Assembly: GCA_000514715.1 (NCBI GenBank)
Contig: AZWL01000024.1
Span: 1 to 64,000 of the forward strand
Reading direction: 5' to 3'
DNA: 64,000 nucleotides
Origin: Streptomyces sp. CNH099
GTDB taxonomy: Bacteria > Actinomycetota > Actinomycetes > Streptomycetales > Streptomycetaceae
Below are positions 51,355 through 59,905 of this stretch, piece by piece. Position 1 is the first letter of the stretch. Every line of letters starts with the position of its first letter. The notes below the pieces were generated by a model. It was not told the origin of the DNA. It was given only the letters and a program-made list of their open reading frames with translations, and did not search any database. A program made the position numbers and the translations under genes.

Positions 51355-52123
51355 AGATCTCGACCTCCACGAAGCCCGTGTACCCGGCCTCGTCCACCCG
51401 TTTCCGGAACCAGCGCAGGTCGACGCTCCCGTCGCCCAGCTGCCCCCGCCCCAGCAGCACGCCCTCCGGCAGCGGCGTCACCCAGTCCGCCAGCTGGAAG
51501 GCCGCGATCCGGCCGGACGTCCCCGCGCGCGTGATCTGCGCCGCGACGGTGTCGTCCCACCACAGGTGGTACGTGTCCACCACCACGCCCACCCGGTCCG
51601 CGGGGAAGCGCTCGGCCAGGTCCAGCGACTGGGCCAGCGTGGAGACCACGCACCGGTCGGCGGCGTACATCGGGTGCAGCGGCTCGATCGCCAGCCGCAC
51701 GGCGCGCTCCGCCGCGTACGGCGCGAGGACGCCCAGCGCGTCCGCGATGCGCTCCCGTGCGCCGTGCAGATCGCGGCTGCCGTCGGGGAGCCCGCCGGAG
51801 ACGAGCACGAGCGTATCCGTGCCCAGCGTGGCCGCCTCGTCGATGGCGCGCCGGTTGTCGTCGAGGGCGGCGGCGCGCTCCCCCGGGTCGCCGGCGGTGA
51901 AGAAGCCGCCGCGGCACAGGCTGGTCACCGTCAGCCCGGCGTCGCGGAACAGCCTGGCGGCGGCGTCCACCCCGTACTCCTGGACGGGCGCGCGCCACAG
52001 CCCCACTCCGCGGAGCCCGGCCGCCGCGCAGCCGTCGGCCAGCTCCGGGAGCGACCACTGCCGGATCGTCTCCTGGTTGAGGCTGAGCCGGGCCGGCGCA
52101 CCGGCCGGCTGTCCGGCGCTCAC
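51272..52123 (-). CDS. sugar phosphate isomerase/epimerase (AP endonuclease family 2 TIM barrel)
   Basis: A 283-residue TIM-barrel protein. LSLNQETIRQWSLPELADGC and GVGLWRAPVQEYG form the first strands; LAIEPLHPMYAADRC carries the metal Glu, VGVVVDTYHLWWDD the Asp/His pair, and FVEVEIFNP the C-terminal Glu. Such enzymes isomerise or epimerise sugars or polyol derivatives. GTG at 52123 overlaps the stop of the DUF993 gene by 4 nt. Third gene of the Gfo/Idh-DUF993-isomerase operon under the divergent LacI regulator. Confidence 0.88.
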   Translation of the reverse strand: MSAGQPAGAPARLSLNQETIRQWSLPELADGCAAAGLRGVGLWRAPVQEYGVDAAARLFRDAGLTVTSLCRGGFFTAGDPGERAAALDDNRRAIDEAATLGTDTLVLVSGGLPDGSRDLHGARERIADALGVLAPYAAERAVRLAIEPLHPMYAADRCVVSTLAQSLDLAERFPADRVGVVVDTYHLWWDDTVAAQITRAGTSGRIAAFQLADWVTPLPEGVLLGRGQLGDGSVDLRWFRKRVDEAGYTGFVEVEIFNPGLWAREGSEVLAEIVERYERLVAR

Positions 52124-53295
52124 CGGACGACTCCGTGGACGGCGAGGAAGGAGGTCATGCGCTCCGCCGCGCGCTGCGGGTCGGGGAACAGGCCGAGGGT
52201 GTCGGCCAGTTCGTACACGCGCGCGAGATGCGGCAGGGAGCGTGCCGACTGCTGCCCGCCGACCATCGTGAAGTGGCTCTGGTGGCCGCCGAGCCAGGCC
52301 AGGAACACGACGCCCGTCTTGTAGAAGCGCGTCGGGGCCTGGAAGAGGTGGCGGGCCAGCGGCACGGTCGGGTCGAGGGCCTTACGGAAGCCGGCGGCGT
52401 CGCCGGTGTCGAGGGTCCGTACGGCCTCGGCGGCCAGCGGGGCGAGCGGGTCGAAGACGCCGAGGAGGGCGTGGCTGAAGCCGTGCTCGTCGCCCTCGAT
52501 CAGCTCGGGGTAGTGGAAGTCGTCGCCGGTGTAGCAGCGCACGCCGCGGGGCAGCCGCCGGCGCAGGGCGACCTCGCGGGAGGCGTCGAGGAGGGAGACC
52601 TTCACGCCGTCGACCTTGTCCGGATGCTGGGCGATGACGTCGAGGAACGTGTCCGTGGCGGCGTCAAGGTCGGAGCTGCCCCAGTAGCCGGCGAGCGCGG
52701 GGTCGAACATGTCGCCCAGCCAGTGCAGGATCACGGGCTCGCGCGCCTGGCGCAGCAGCGAGCCGTACGTCTCCACGTAGTCCCCGGGGCCGCGGGCGCA
52801 CACCGCCAGCGCGCGGGAGGCCATGAGCACGGCCTGCGCGCCGGCGTCCTCGACCAGGGCGAGCTGCTCCTCGTACGCGGCCCGCACGTCGGCGACGGTG
52901 GCGCCCGCGGCGGCGAGCTGGTCGGTGCCGGCGCCGCAGGCGACGCGGCCGCCGTGGGCGGCGGCCTCGGCGGCGGAGCGCCGGATCAGCTCGGCGGCGC
53001 GGGGCCAGTCCAGCCCCATGCCGCGCTGCGCGGTGTCCATGGCCTCGGCGACGGCGAGGCCGTGGGACCACAGGTGGCGCCGGTAGGCGAGGGTGGCGTC
53101 CCAGTCGACCGCGGCGGGGCTGTCCGGGTCTCCCGGGCCGGTGTCGGCGTACGGGTCGGCGACGACGTGCGCGGCGGCGAAGACCGTGCGGCAGGAGGGG
53201 CGCGGGCCGCCGGCGGCGAGCGCCGGAGCGGGCTCCGCGCGCGGTTCGTACGCCTCCAGTACGCCCCCCGGCCGGGGCAGCGGGACCGCCGTCAT
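52120..53295 (-). CDS. DUF993 (dihydrodipicolinate synthase-like) protein
   Basis: A 391-residue protein of the DUF993 family, related to DHDPS/NAL class I aldolases. CGAGTDQLAAAGATVADVRAAYEEQ, PVILHWLGDMFDP and DGVKVSLLD (with the candidate Schiff-base Lys in VKVSL) are conserved blocks, followed by YTGDDFHYPELIEGDEHGFSHALLG. ATG at 53295 overlaps the oxidoreductase stop by 4 nt. By position it would cleave or condense a keto-acid sugar produced by the oxidoreductase. The substrate is unknown, but the operon clearly works as a unit. Confidence 0.87.
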   Translation of the reverse strand: MTAVPLPRPGGVLEAYEPRAEPAPALAAGGPRPSCRTVFAAAHVVADPYADTGPGDPDSPAAVDWDATLAYRRHLWSHGLAVAEAMDTAQRGMGLDWPRAAELIRRSAAEAAAHGGRVACGAGTDQLAAAGATVADVRAAYEEQLALVEDAGAQAVLMASRALAVCARGPGDYVETYGSLLRQAREPVILHWLGDMFDPALAGYWGSSDLDAATDTFLDVIAQHPDKVDGVKVSLLDASREVALRRRLPRGVRCYTGDDFHYPELIEGDEHGFSHALLGVFDPLAPLAAEAVRTLDTGDAAGFRKALDPTVPLARHLFQAPTRFYKTGVVFLAWLGGHQSHFTMVGGQQSARSLPHLARVYELADTLGLFPDPQRAAERMTSFLAVHGVVR

Positions 53296-54461
53296 CGGGC
53301 CAGCTCCGGGATCTCGACGCGGCGTCCCTCCGCGGCCGCCCTGAGGCCCAGCTCGGCGAGCTGCACTCCGCGCGCGCCGGCGAGCAGGTCCCAGTGGTAC
53401 GGCTCGTCGAGCGCCAGGTGCCGCAGGAACAGCTCCCACTGGGCGCGGAAGCCGTTGGGGAAACCGGCGGGGCCGGCGTTGTCCGGCACCTCCTGCCACT
53501 GGTCGCGGAAGGTCTCGGAGACCGGCAGGTCCGGGTTCCACACCGGCTTCGGCGTCGTCGCCCGGTGCTGGACGCGGCAGCCGCGCAGGCCCGCGACGGC
53601 GGAGCCCTCCGTGCCGTCGACCTGGAACTCGACCAGCTCGTCGCGGTGGACACGCACCGTCCAGGAGGAGTTGATCTGGGCCACGACGGGGCCGCCGGGC
53701 GCGGCCAGCTCGAAGATGCCGTACGCCGCGTCGTCGGCGGTCGCCTCGTACTCCTCGCCGTTCTCGTCCCAGCGGCGCGGCAGGTGGGTGGTGACGTGCG
53801 CCTGCACGCTGCGCACCGGGCCGAACAGCTCGTGCAGGATGTACTCCCAGTGCGGGAACATGTCGAGCACCATCCCGCCGCCGTCCTGCGCGCGGTAGTT
53901 CCAGGAGGGCCGCTGGGCGGGCTGCCAGTCGCCCTCGAAGACCCAGTAGCCGAACTCGCCGCGCACCGACAGGATGCGGCCGAAGAAGCCGCCGTCGACG
54001 AGGCGCTTGAGCTTGAGCAGGCCGGGCAGGAAGAGCTTGTCCTGGACGACGCCGTGCTTGACGCCCGCGCCCTGCGCCATCCGGGCGAGTTCGAGGGCGG
54101 CGGACGCGGAGGCGGCGGTCGGCTTTTCCACGTAGATGTGCTTGCCGGCCGCGACGGCCTTCTTCACCGCCTCCTCGCGGGCGGAGGTGACCTGGGCGTC
54201 GAAGTACAGCTCGACGGAGTCGTCCGCGAGCACGGCGTCGAGGTCGGTGGAGTATTCCGGCAGGTCGTGCCGGCGGGCGAGGTCCTTCAGCGCGTGTTCC
54301 CTGCGACCCACCAGAACGGGCTCGGGCCACAGCACGTCGCCGCCGCCGAGATCCAGCCCGCCTTCCTCGCGAATGGCAAGAATCGAACGGACGAGGTGCT
54401 GTCGATACCCCATCCGCCCGGTGACGCCGTTCATGGCGATACGCAGCGTCCTACGTGGCAT
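53292..54461 (-). CDS. Gfo/Idh/MocA-family NAD(P)-dependent oxidoreductase
   Basis: A 389-residue sugar or inositol dehydrogenase-type protein. The Rossmann start TLRIAMNGVTGRMGYRQHLV departs from the usual GxGxxG (NGVTGRMG). YVEKPTAAS is the EKP motif with catalytic Lys, and GGGMVLDMFPHWEYIL the sugar-site His region. GGAG precedes the ATG at 54461. It heads an operon with DUF993 and isomerase genes (each overlapping by 4 nt), divergent from a LacI regulator. A LacI-type palindrome lies 15 bp before the start. Oxidation of a sugar, inositol or related polyol is expected. Confidence 0.9.
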   Translation of the reverse strand: MPRRTLRIAMNGVTGRMGYRQHLVRSILAIREEGGLDLGGGDVLWPEPVLVGRREHALKDLARRHDLPEYSTDLDAVLADDSVELYFDAQVTSAREEAVKKAVAAGKHIYVEKPTAASASAALELARMAQGAGVKHGVVQDKLFLPGLLKLKRLVDGGFFGRILSVRGEFGYWVFEGDWQPAQRPSWNYRAQDGGGMVLDMFPHWEYILHELFGPVRSVQAHVTTHLPRRWDENGEEYEATADDAAYGIFELAAPGGPVVAQINSSWTVRVHRDELVEFQVDGTEGSAVAGLRGCRVQHRATTPKPVWNPDLPVSETFRDQWQEVPDNAGPAGFPNGFRAQWELFLRHLALDEPYHWDLLAGARGVQLAELGLRAAAEGRRVEIPELAR

Positions 54462-54475
54462 CTGGTCTCCTGTAG

Positions 54476-54501
54476 TAAGCGCTTTCTGCCCCGGGAGAAA
54501 G
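54476..54501. promoter_or_regulatory. LacI-type operator before the Gfo/Idh operon
   Basis: AAGCGCTT (54477-54484) is a perfect palindrome within TAAGCGCTTTC, sharing 10 bp with the site before the cupin gene at 32515. Adjacent CTTTCT and AGAAAG (54482-54487, 54496-54501) form a second inverted pair. Confidence 0.7.
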
Positions 54502-54712
54502 TTATCCCCGCCCGGCCTGCCGCGCAAGAGCCCTACCGGGTGCGGGCCCGGGCCGTGCACACTCCTGCCACCCCCGCGACGCGGGCGGCGCGACGTGCAA
54601 GACTTCCGCTCACAGCCCGGGCCGGCGACCGGCGCCGGGCGGGGGCTCCGCACGGGCCCCGGGGGATTCCGGCACCGGGCCGGAACGCCGTATCCGAACG
54701 GGAGGCAGAGCG

Positions 54713-55756
54713 ATGGCAGTCACCCTCGCGGACGTCGCGGCACGCGCCCGCGTCTCCGCCGCGACCGTCTCCCGGGTGCTCAGCGGCAACTACCCGGTGG
54801 CCGAGGCCACCCGCGCGCGCGTGCTCGCCGCGGTGGACGAGCTGGACTACGTCATCAACGGCCCCGCGAGCGCCCTCGCCGCCGCCACCTCCGACCTGGT
54901 CGGCGTCCTGGTCAACGACGTCGCCGACCCGTTCTTCGGCATCATGGCCAGCGCCGTGCAGTCCGAGCTGGGCAGCGAGAAGCTGGCCGTCGTCTGCAAC
55001 ACCGGCGGCTCCCCGGAGCGCGAGCTGACCTACCTCACGCTCCTGCTGCGGCAGCGCGCCGCCGCCGTCGTGATCACCGGCAGCGCCGTCGAGACGCCCG
55101 AGTACGCGGCGGCCAGCGCGGCGAAGGTGGGCCGGCTGGCGGCGAACGGCACCCGCGTCGTGCTCCTCGGCCGGCCGGCGAGCGCCGCGCCCGAGGGCTC
55201 CACGTTCGCCGTCGAGTTCGGCAACCGCGAGGGCGGGCGGCGGCTCACCGAGCACCTCGTCTCCCTCGGCCACCGCCGCATCGGCTACGTCGCGGGCCCC
55301 GCCGACCGCACCACCACCCGGCACCGCCTCGAAGGCCACCGGGCCGCACTCGCCGCCCACGGCCTCGGCGGCGACGCCGACGCGCTAGGCCGGCTGACGG
55401 TGCACGGCCCGTACACCCGGCAGTCCGGCTACGACGGCGCGCTCGAACTGCTCGACCGCGAGCCGGGGCTGACCGCCGTCGTCGGCTCCAACGACGCGGT
55501 GGCGCTGGGCATCTGCGCGGCGCTGCGCGAGAAGGGGCTCGACATCCCCGGTGACGTCTCGGTCGCCGGCTTCGACGACCTGCCGTTCAGCGCGGACGCG
55601 ACGCCCGCGCTGACGACGGTGCGGCTGCCGCTGCAGGAGGCGGCGGCGCGGGCGGCGCGGCTGGCCCTGGGCCGGGAGGAGTCGCCGGCGGGCGGGCGGC
55701 ACCTGGTGCCGGCGGAGCTGGTGGCGCGGGCCTCGACGGCGGCACCGCGGGCGTAG
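54713..55756 (+). CDS. LacI/GalR-family transcriptional regulator
   Basis: A 347-residue repressor. VTLADVAARARVSAATVSRVLSG is the N-terminal LacI HTH, with the hinge PASALAAATSDLVGV. The periplasmic-binding-like core has NDVADPFFGIM, NCPSPEREL-like early strands and VAGFDDLPFSADATPALTTV. GGGAGGCAG precedes the ATG. It is divergent from the three-gene catabolic operon whose promoter carries an AAGCGCTT palindrome, and the same site occurs before the cupin gene at 32.5 kb. The inducer is probably the operon's sugar substrate or a derivative. Confidence 0.93.
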   Translation: MAVTLADVAARARVSAATVSRVLSGNYPVAEATRARVLAAVDELDYVINGPASALAAATSDLVGVLVNDVADPFFGIMASAVQSELGSEKLAVVCNTGGSPERELTYLTLLLRQRAAAVVITGSAVETPEYAAASAAKVGRLAANGTRVVLLGRPASAAPEGSTFAVEFGNREGGRRLTEHLVSLGHRRIGYVAGPADRTTTRHRLEGHRAALAAHGLGGDADALGRLTVHGPYTRQSGYDGALELLDREPGLTAVVGSNDAVALGICAALREKGLDIPGDVSVAGFDDLPFSADATPALTTVRLPLQEAAARAARLALGREESPAGGRHLVPAELVARASTAAPRA

Positions 55757-55813
55757 CGGCGAGGCGCGGGCGCGGGCGCGGCGCCGGGGCGGCCGCGCGG
55801 CCGCGGGGCGACC

Positions 55814-55822
55814 TGTGGACAA
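55814..55822 (-). promoter_or_regulatory. perfect DnaA-box 9-mer (minus strand TTGTCCACA)
   Basis: TGTGGACAA on the plus strand, 30 bp before the MarR-type palindrome. One of three perfect copies in the window. Confidence 0.4.
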
Positions 55823-55851
55823 CTCTGCGCGGGGTCGGCGCTTCCGGGTAT

Positions 55852-55868
55852 CTTTGACTCAGTCAAAG
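55852..55868. promoter_or_regulatory. MarR-type operator before the MarR-GNAT gene
   Basis: CTTTGACT-C-AGTCAAAG: perfect 8-bp arms around one base, 28 bp before the GTG of the fusion gene; autorepression is likely. Confidence 0.7.
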
Positions 55869-55896
55869 GAAAGCGCGCGCCAGGAGGTGGGGTTCC

Positions 55897-56817
55897 GTGA
55901 CCATCGAGGACATCCGCTCGTTCAACCGCTTCTACACGAATCTGATCGGCGCCCTCGACTACAGCCGCCATCTCTACACGCCGTACACGCTCACCGAGGC
56001 CCGCGTCCTCTACGAGCTGAACCACGCCCCGCAGGCGGACGCCGCCGACCTGCGCGGGGCGCTCACGCTGGACGCGGGGTATCTCAGCAGGCTGCTCGGC
56101 AGGTTCGAGAAGGACGGCCTGGTCACGCGGGGCCCGTCGGCCGAGGACGCGCGGCGGCAGCGGGTGGCGCTCACCCCGCGCGGGCGGGAGGCGGCCCATC
56201 TGCTGGAGGAACGCTCGCGGGAGCAGGTGGGGACGCTGCTGGGGCGGGTTCCGCCGGACCGGCGTGCGCAGCTGGCCGCCGCGATGAGCACGGTGCGGGC
56301 GCTGCTGTCGGAGTCGGCCGTCCCCGAGCTGGTCGGGGAGGTCGAGCTGCGCGAGCCGGGGCCGGGCGAGCTGGGCTGGATCGTCCAGCGCCACGGCGAG
56401 CTGTACGCGCAGGAGTACGGCTGGAACGCGGACTTCGAGGCACTGGTGGCCCGGATCGTCGCGGACTACGCCGCGCACCGCGACCCGGCATACGAGCGCA
56501 CATGGATAGCCGACCTCGGCGGCCGGCCGGTCGGCACGGTCATGTGTGTGCGGGACGACGCCCCGGACACCGCGCGGCTGCGGCTGCTGCTGGTGGACCC
56601 CGAGGTGCGGGGACACCGGCTGGGTGCGCGGCTGGTCGACGAGTGCATCGCCTTCGCCCGTGCGGCGGGATACCGCGCGGTGGTGCTGTGGACGAACTCG
56701 GTACTGACCTCCGCCCGCCGCATCTACGAGCGCGCGGGCTTCGAGCTGACGGCCGAGAAGCCGCACCACAGCTACGGCGCGGATCTGGTGGGCCAGGACT
56801 GGAGGCTGACGCTCTGA
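55897..56817 (+). CDS. MarR HTH-GNAT acetyltransferase fusion protein
   Basis: A 306-residue two-domain protein. The N-terminal MarR winged helix (about 1-140) shows LTEARVLYELNHAP, recognition helix DAGYLSRLLGRFEKDGLV and wing AEDARRQRVAL. The C-terminal GNAT domain (about 150-306) has the acetyl-CoA loop LLVDPEVRGHRLGARLVDE and the VLWTNSVLTSARRIYERAGFEL ending. GTG at 55897 with AGGAGG upstream. Such fusions may couple acetyl-CoA or ligand binding to DNA binding, or acetylate a drug. The palindrome upstream indicates autoregulation. No acceptor is known. Confidence 0.91.
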   Translation: MTIEDIRSFNRFYTNLIGALDYSRHLYTPYTLTEARVLYELNHAPQADAADLRGALTLDAGYLSRLLGRFEKDGLVTRGPSAEDARRQRVALTPRGREAAHLLEERSREQVGTLLGRVPPDRRAQLAAAMSTVRALLSESAVPELVGEVELREPGPGELGWIVQRHGELYAQEYGWNADFEALVARIVADYAAHRDPAYERTWIADLGGRPVGTVMCVRDDAPDTARLRLLLVDPEVRGHRLGARLVDECIAFARAAGYRAVVLWTNSVLTSARRIYERAGFELTAEKPHHSYGADLVGQDWRLTL

Positions 56818-56915
56818 GCCGTTCCGCCGCATGGCCGCCCCCGGGGCGCGGGCGGTTGCTTCGGGTGGCGGGGCGCGGGGTTGCCAGGCCCGGTGGGGTC
56901 TGATCGACTCACCGC

Positions 56916-57713
56916 ATGCGACTCGCCTTCTCCACCCTCGGCCTGCCCCAGCTTCCCGTCGCCGAGGTCGTCCGGCTCGCCCGCGACCGTGGCTACCAGG
57001 GCGTGGAGCTGCGGTGCCACCCCGAGGAGCCGGTGCACACCGGGCTCGGGATCAGCGAGCGGGCCGACGTGGTCGAGGAGTTCGCCGCGGCCGGGGTGGA
57101 GATCCCGGCGCTGGCGGGGTACGCGGGCGTCGCCGAGCCCGGTGACGACGAGCCGGTCGTCGCGGAGATGCGCGGGTTGCTGGCGCTCGCCCGGGACGTG
57201 GGCGCCGCGCACGTCCGGGTGTTCCCGCGCGGCGGCGGGCAGCCGGCCGTCGAGGCGGACCCCACCGCCGCGCGGCGGCTCGCCGCGGTGGCCCCGTACG
57301 CCGCGGACCTCGGCGTGCGCGTGCTGCTGGAGACGCACGACTCGCACCGCACCGGCGCGGACGTCGCCCGGGTCCTCGACCTCGCCGGGCACAAGAGCAC
57401 CGGTGCGCTGTGGGACGTGATGCACACCTGGCTCGGCGGCGAGGAGCCGCGGGACACGCTTGCCGTGCTCGCCCCGTACCTCGGCTACGTGCAGGTCAAG
57501 GACGCGGCCTCGCCGGGGGACCTGACGCCGCTGGCGCTGGGCGACGGGTCGGTGCCGCTGGCGGAGGTCCTGGCGGTGCTGACGGAGGCGGGCTGGGACG
57601 GCTGGCTGTGCTGGGAGTACGAGAAGCGCTGGTACCCCGACGTCCCGGAGCTGCCGCAGCTGCTCGCCGCGGGCCGCGAGCACCTGCTGCGGCTGCTGGC
57701 CGACGTGGCCTGA
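56916..57713 (+). CDS. sugar phosphate isomerase/epimerase (TIM barrel)
   Basis: A 265-residue AP endonuclease-family-2 protein. FSTLGLPQLPVAEVVRLARDRGYQ is the N-terminal strand-helix, VLLETHDSH carries the Glu/His metal positions, ALWDVMHTWLGGE the Asp/His and GWLCWEYEKRW the C-terminal Glu. It may work with the LacI-controlled operon 2-5 kb away or be independent. No strong ribosome-binding site precedes the ATG. It is on its own, 98 bp after the MarR-GNAT gene. Confidence 0.87.
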   Translation: MRLAFSTLGLPQLPVAEVVRLARDRGYQGVELRCHPEEPVHTGLGISERADVVEEFAAAGVEIPALAGYAGVAEPGDDEPVVAEMRGLLALARDVGAAHVRVFPRGGGQPAVEADPTAARRLAAVAPYAADLGVRVLLETHDSHRTGADVARVLDLAGHKSTGALWDVMHTWLGGEEPRDTLAVLAPYLGYVQVKDAASPGDLTPLALGDGSVPLAEVLAVLTEAGWDGWLCWEYEKRWYPDVPELPQLLAAGREHLLRLLADVA

Positions 57714-57817
57714 CCCCCGTCGCCCCGCCGGTGCACACCCGGTGCGGCGGCACCTCGCCCGTGTCACATCCGGTGTCTCGCGGGCTCGTGTCTGCCGAAC
57801 CGTGACGAGGGGATGAC

Positions 57818-57886
57818 GTGAGCGATGGAGGAGACCGAGTGGCGAACGTCGCGCTGATCAACCGGCCCGCACCCGCGCCGGCCTGA
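57818..57886 (+). CDS. 22-codon ORF, possible gene remnant
   Basis: GTG at 57818 with GAGGGG upstream encodes a 22-residue peptide (ends PAPAPA) whose last codons overlap the 3' end of the EamA gene. TGTCACA at 57762-57768 resembles the -35 motif of ECF41-type promoters. The intact gene may have been lost to the right. Low confidence. Confidence 0.25.
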   Translation: MSDGGDRVANVALINRPAPAPA

Positions 57887-58808
57887 CGTCGTCACGCGGC
57901 GGGCGCGGGCCGCCGCCCCGTCCGGGGCGGTCCGCGCCGCCCCGCCGCCGACGCCCGCCGCCGGCCAGCGACGTCACCGCCACCCCGCCGACCAGCAGCA
58001 GCGCCGCCACCCAGCGCAGCCCGGTGATCCCCTCGCCCAGGAACACCGCCGCCGAGGACATCCCCGCGACCGGTACCAGCAGCGAGAACGGGGCCACCGT
58101 GGAGGCGTCGTACGTCCGCAGCAGATAGCCCCAGACGCCGAAGCCGAAGATCGTGACGATCCACGCGATGTAGACGACCGCGCCGACGCCCGCCCAGTCC
58201 AGCGAGCGCAGCGCCGCCCAGTCCCGCTCCGGCCCCTCGAAGACCAGCGACAGCGCGAGCAGCGGCAGTACGGGCACGCAGGAGACCCACACCATGAACC
58301 GCAGCCCGTCCGGCGGCGCGGCCTTGCGCATGATGACGTTCGCGACGCCCCAGGAGAACGCCGACGCCAGCACGATCGCGAACGCCCCCAGCGGCCCGGA
58401 GCCGCCCTCGTCCACCGCGGCCAGCGCCACCCCGCACAGCGCCACCCCCATGCCCGCCAGCCGCACCCGCCCCGGCCGCTCCCCCAGCACCACCGCCGCG
58501 ATGCCCGCCGTGAACACCGCCTGTATCTGCAGCACCAGCGACGACAGCCCCGCCGGCATCCCCCGCTCCATGCCGACGAACAGCAGCCCGAACTTCACGG
58601 TCCCCAGCACCAGCCCGACCGCCAGGATCCACTTGACCGCCACCTGCGGCCGGCCGACGAGGAACACCGCCGGCAGCGCCGCCACCAGGAAGCGCAGCGC
58701 GGTGAACAGCAGCGGCGGGAAGTGGTCGAGACCCACCTCGATGACGACGAAGTTGAGGCCCCAGAAGAAGGCGACGAGGACGGCGAGTGCGATGTGCAGC
58801 GGGCGCAT
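57858..58808 (-). CDS. EamA-family drug/metabolite transporter
   Basis: A 316-residue DMT permease with ten membrane helices in two EamA repeats of five (about 5-135 and 140-290). FFWGLNFVVIEVGLDHFPPLLFTALR is the first repeat signature and SAFSWGVANVIMRKA the second. A basic Gly/Arg/Pro-rich tail of about 35 residues follows. It is expected to export amino acids or small metabolites. It is divergent from a LysR gene with an imperfect dyad between, a common pairing in which LysR controls the exporter. Confidence 0.91.
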   Translation of the reverse strand: MRPLHIALAVLVAFFWGLNFVVIEVGLDHFPPLLFTALRFLVAALPAVFLVGRPQVAVKWILAVGLVLGTVKFGLLFVGMERGMPAGLSSLVLQIQAVFTAGIAAVVLGERPGRVRLAGMGVALCGVALAAVDEGGSGPLGAFAIVLASAFSWGVANVIMRKAAPPDGLRFMVWVSCVPVLPLLALSLVFEGPERDWAALRSLDWAGVGAVVYIAWIVTIFGFGVWGYLLRTYDASTVAPFSLLVPVAGMSSAAVFLGEGITGLRWVAALLLVGGVAVTSLAGGGRRRRGGADRPGRGGGPRPPRDDVRPARVRAG

Positions 58809-58852
58809 CCACCAAGGATCGACCCCGACGACCGTAAAGCACCAGCACGTAT

Positions 58853-58874
58853 TACTTCATGATTGGATGTAGCA
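58853..58874. promoter_or_regulatory. LysR-type dyad between EamA and LysR genes
   Basis: TACTTCAT-GATTGG-ATGTAGCA: 6 of 8 positions match across the dyad; A/T-rich for this genome. Fits a LysR-type site in a divergent promoter. Confidence 0.45.
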
Positions 58875-58896
58875 ACGCTGAAATCTGGGGGTGACG

Positions 58897-59805
58897 ATGC
58901 TCGACCTGTCCCGCCTCCGCGCCCTGCACGCGGTGGCCGTCCACGGCTCCGTCGGCGCCGCCGCGGCCGCCCTCGGCTACACCCCGTCCGCCGTCTCCCA
59001 GCAGATCGCCAAGCTGGAGCGCGAGACGCGCACGCCGCTGCTGGAACGCCGCGGCCGCGGGGTGACGCTCACCGACGCCGCCCAGCACCTCGCCGCCACC
59101 GCGGAGCAGTTGCTCGCCCTCGTCGAGGAGGCCGAGACCACGCTGGAGGAGCGCCGCGGCCGGCCCATGGGGCGGCTGACCGTGGCCTGCTTCGCGACCG
59201 CCGCCCGCGGGCTGCTGCCCGCGGCGCTGGCGGCGCTGGCCGCGGAGCACCCGGCGCTGGACACCCGCATGCTGGAGGCCGACCCGCACCTCTCCCCCGG
59301 GCTGGTCACCCGCGGCGTGGCCGACCTCGCCGTCGCCCACGACTGGGACATCGCCCCGCTGCCCACCCCCGAGGGGATGGAGCTGGCGGCCATCGGCGAC
59401 GACCTGTGCGACATCTGCGTCCCGGCCGGCCACCCCTTCGCCCGGCGCGCCGGGCTCGTCCGCGCGGACCTCGTGGGCGAGCGCTGGATCTGCCAGCCGC
59501 CGGGCTCGACCTGCCACGACTGGCTCGTACGCACCCTGCGCACCTCCGGCCACGAGCCGGATCTCGCCTACCAGGTCGCCGAGTACGCCTCGCAGCTCGC
59601 GCTGGTCGCGGCGGGGCTGGGCATCGCGCTGGTGCCGCGGCTGGGCCGCGGGCCGCTGCCGGCGGGGGTGGTCGCGGTGCCGCTGGAGCCGGTGCCGGTG
59701 CGGCGGGTGTACGCGCTGTGGCGTACAGGAGCGGCGCGCCGGCCGGCGATCCGGGAGGCGGTGCGGCTGATGCAGCGGGAGTGGAAGGAGCGGGCCGGCG
59801 GCTGA
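58897..59805 (+). CDS. LysR-family transcriptional regulator
   Basis: A 302-residue regulator. RLRALHAVAVHGSVGAAAAALGYTPSAVSQQIAKLE is the N-terminal winged HTH; the C-terminal LysR substrate domain starts at GRLTVACFATAARGLLPAAL. ATG at 58897 is chosen because GGGGG lies 4-8 nt upstream; a GTG two codons earlier is possible. It is divergent from an EamA exporter and probably controls it. The inducer is unknown. A perfect 17-bp hairpin follows. Confidence 0.92.
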   Translation: MLDLSRLRALHAVAVHGSVGAAAAALGYTPSAVSQQIAKLERETRTPLLERRGRGVTLTDAAQHLAATAEQLLALVEEAETTLEERRGRPMGRLTVACFATAARGLLPAALAALAAEHPALDTRMLEADPHLSPGLVTRGVADLAVAHDWDIAPLPTPEGMELAAIGDDLCDICVPAGHPFARRAGLVRADLVGERWICQPPGSTCHDWLVRTLRTSGHEPDLAYQVAEYASQLALVAAGLGIALVPRLGRGPLPAGVVAVPLEPVPVRRVYALWRTGAARRPAIREAVRLMQREWKERAGG

Positions 59806-59821
59806 CGGCGGGCGGGGAACG

Positions 59822-59858
59822 GCCGTGCCCGCGGGCTGAGACAGCCCGCGGGCACGGC
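59822..59858. terminator. perfect 17-bp hairpin between convergent genes
   Basis: The arm at 59822-59838 pairs without mismatch to 59842-59858 across an AGA loop, 16 bp after the LysR stop and 47 bp from the stop of the convergent aminopeptidase. A clear bidirectional terminator. Confidence 0.8.
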
Positions 59859-59905
59859 GTGCATCGCTCAGCGGCCCGGCCGGCGCGCCGCTCGGCGGCC
59901 GCGGC

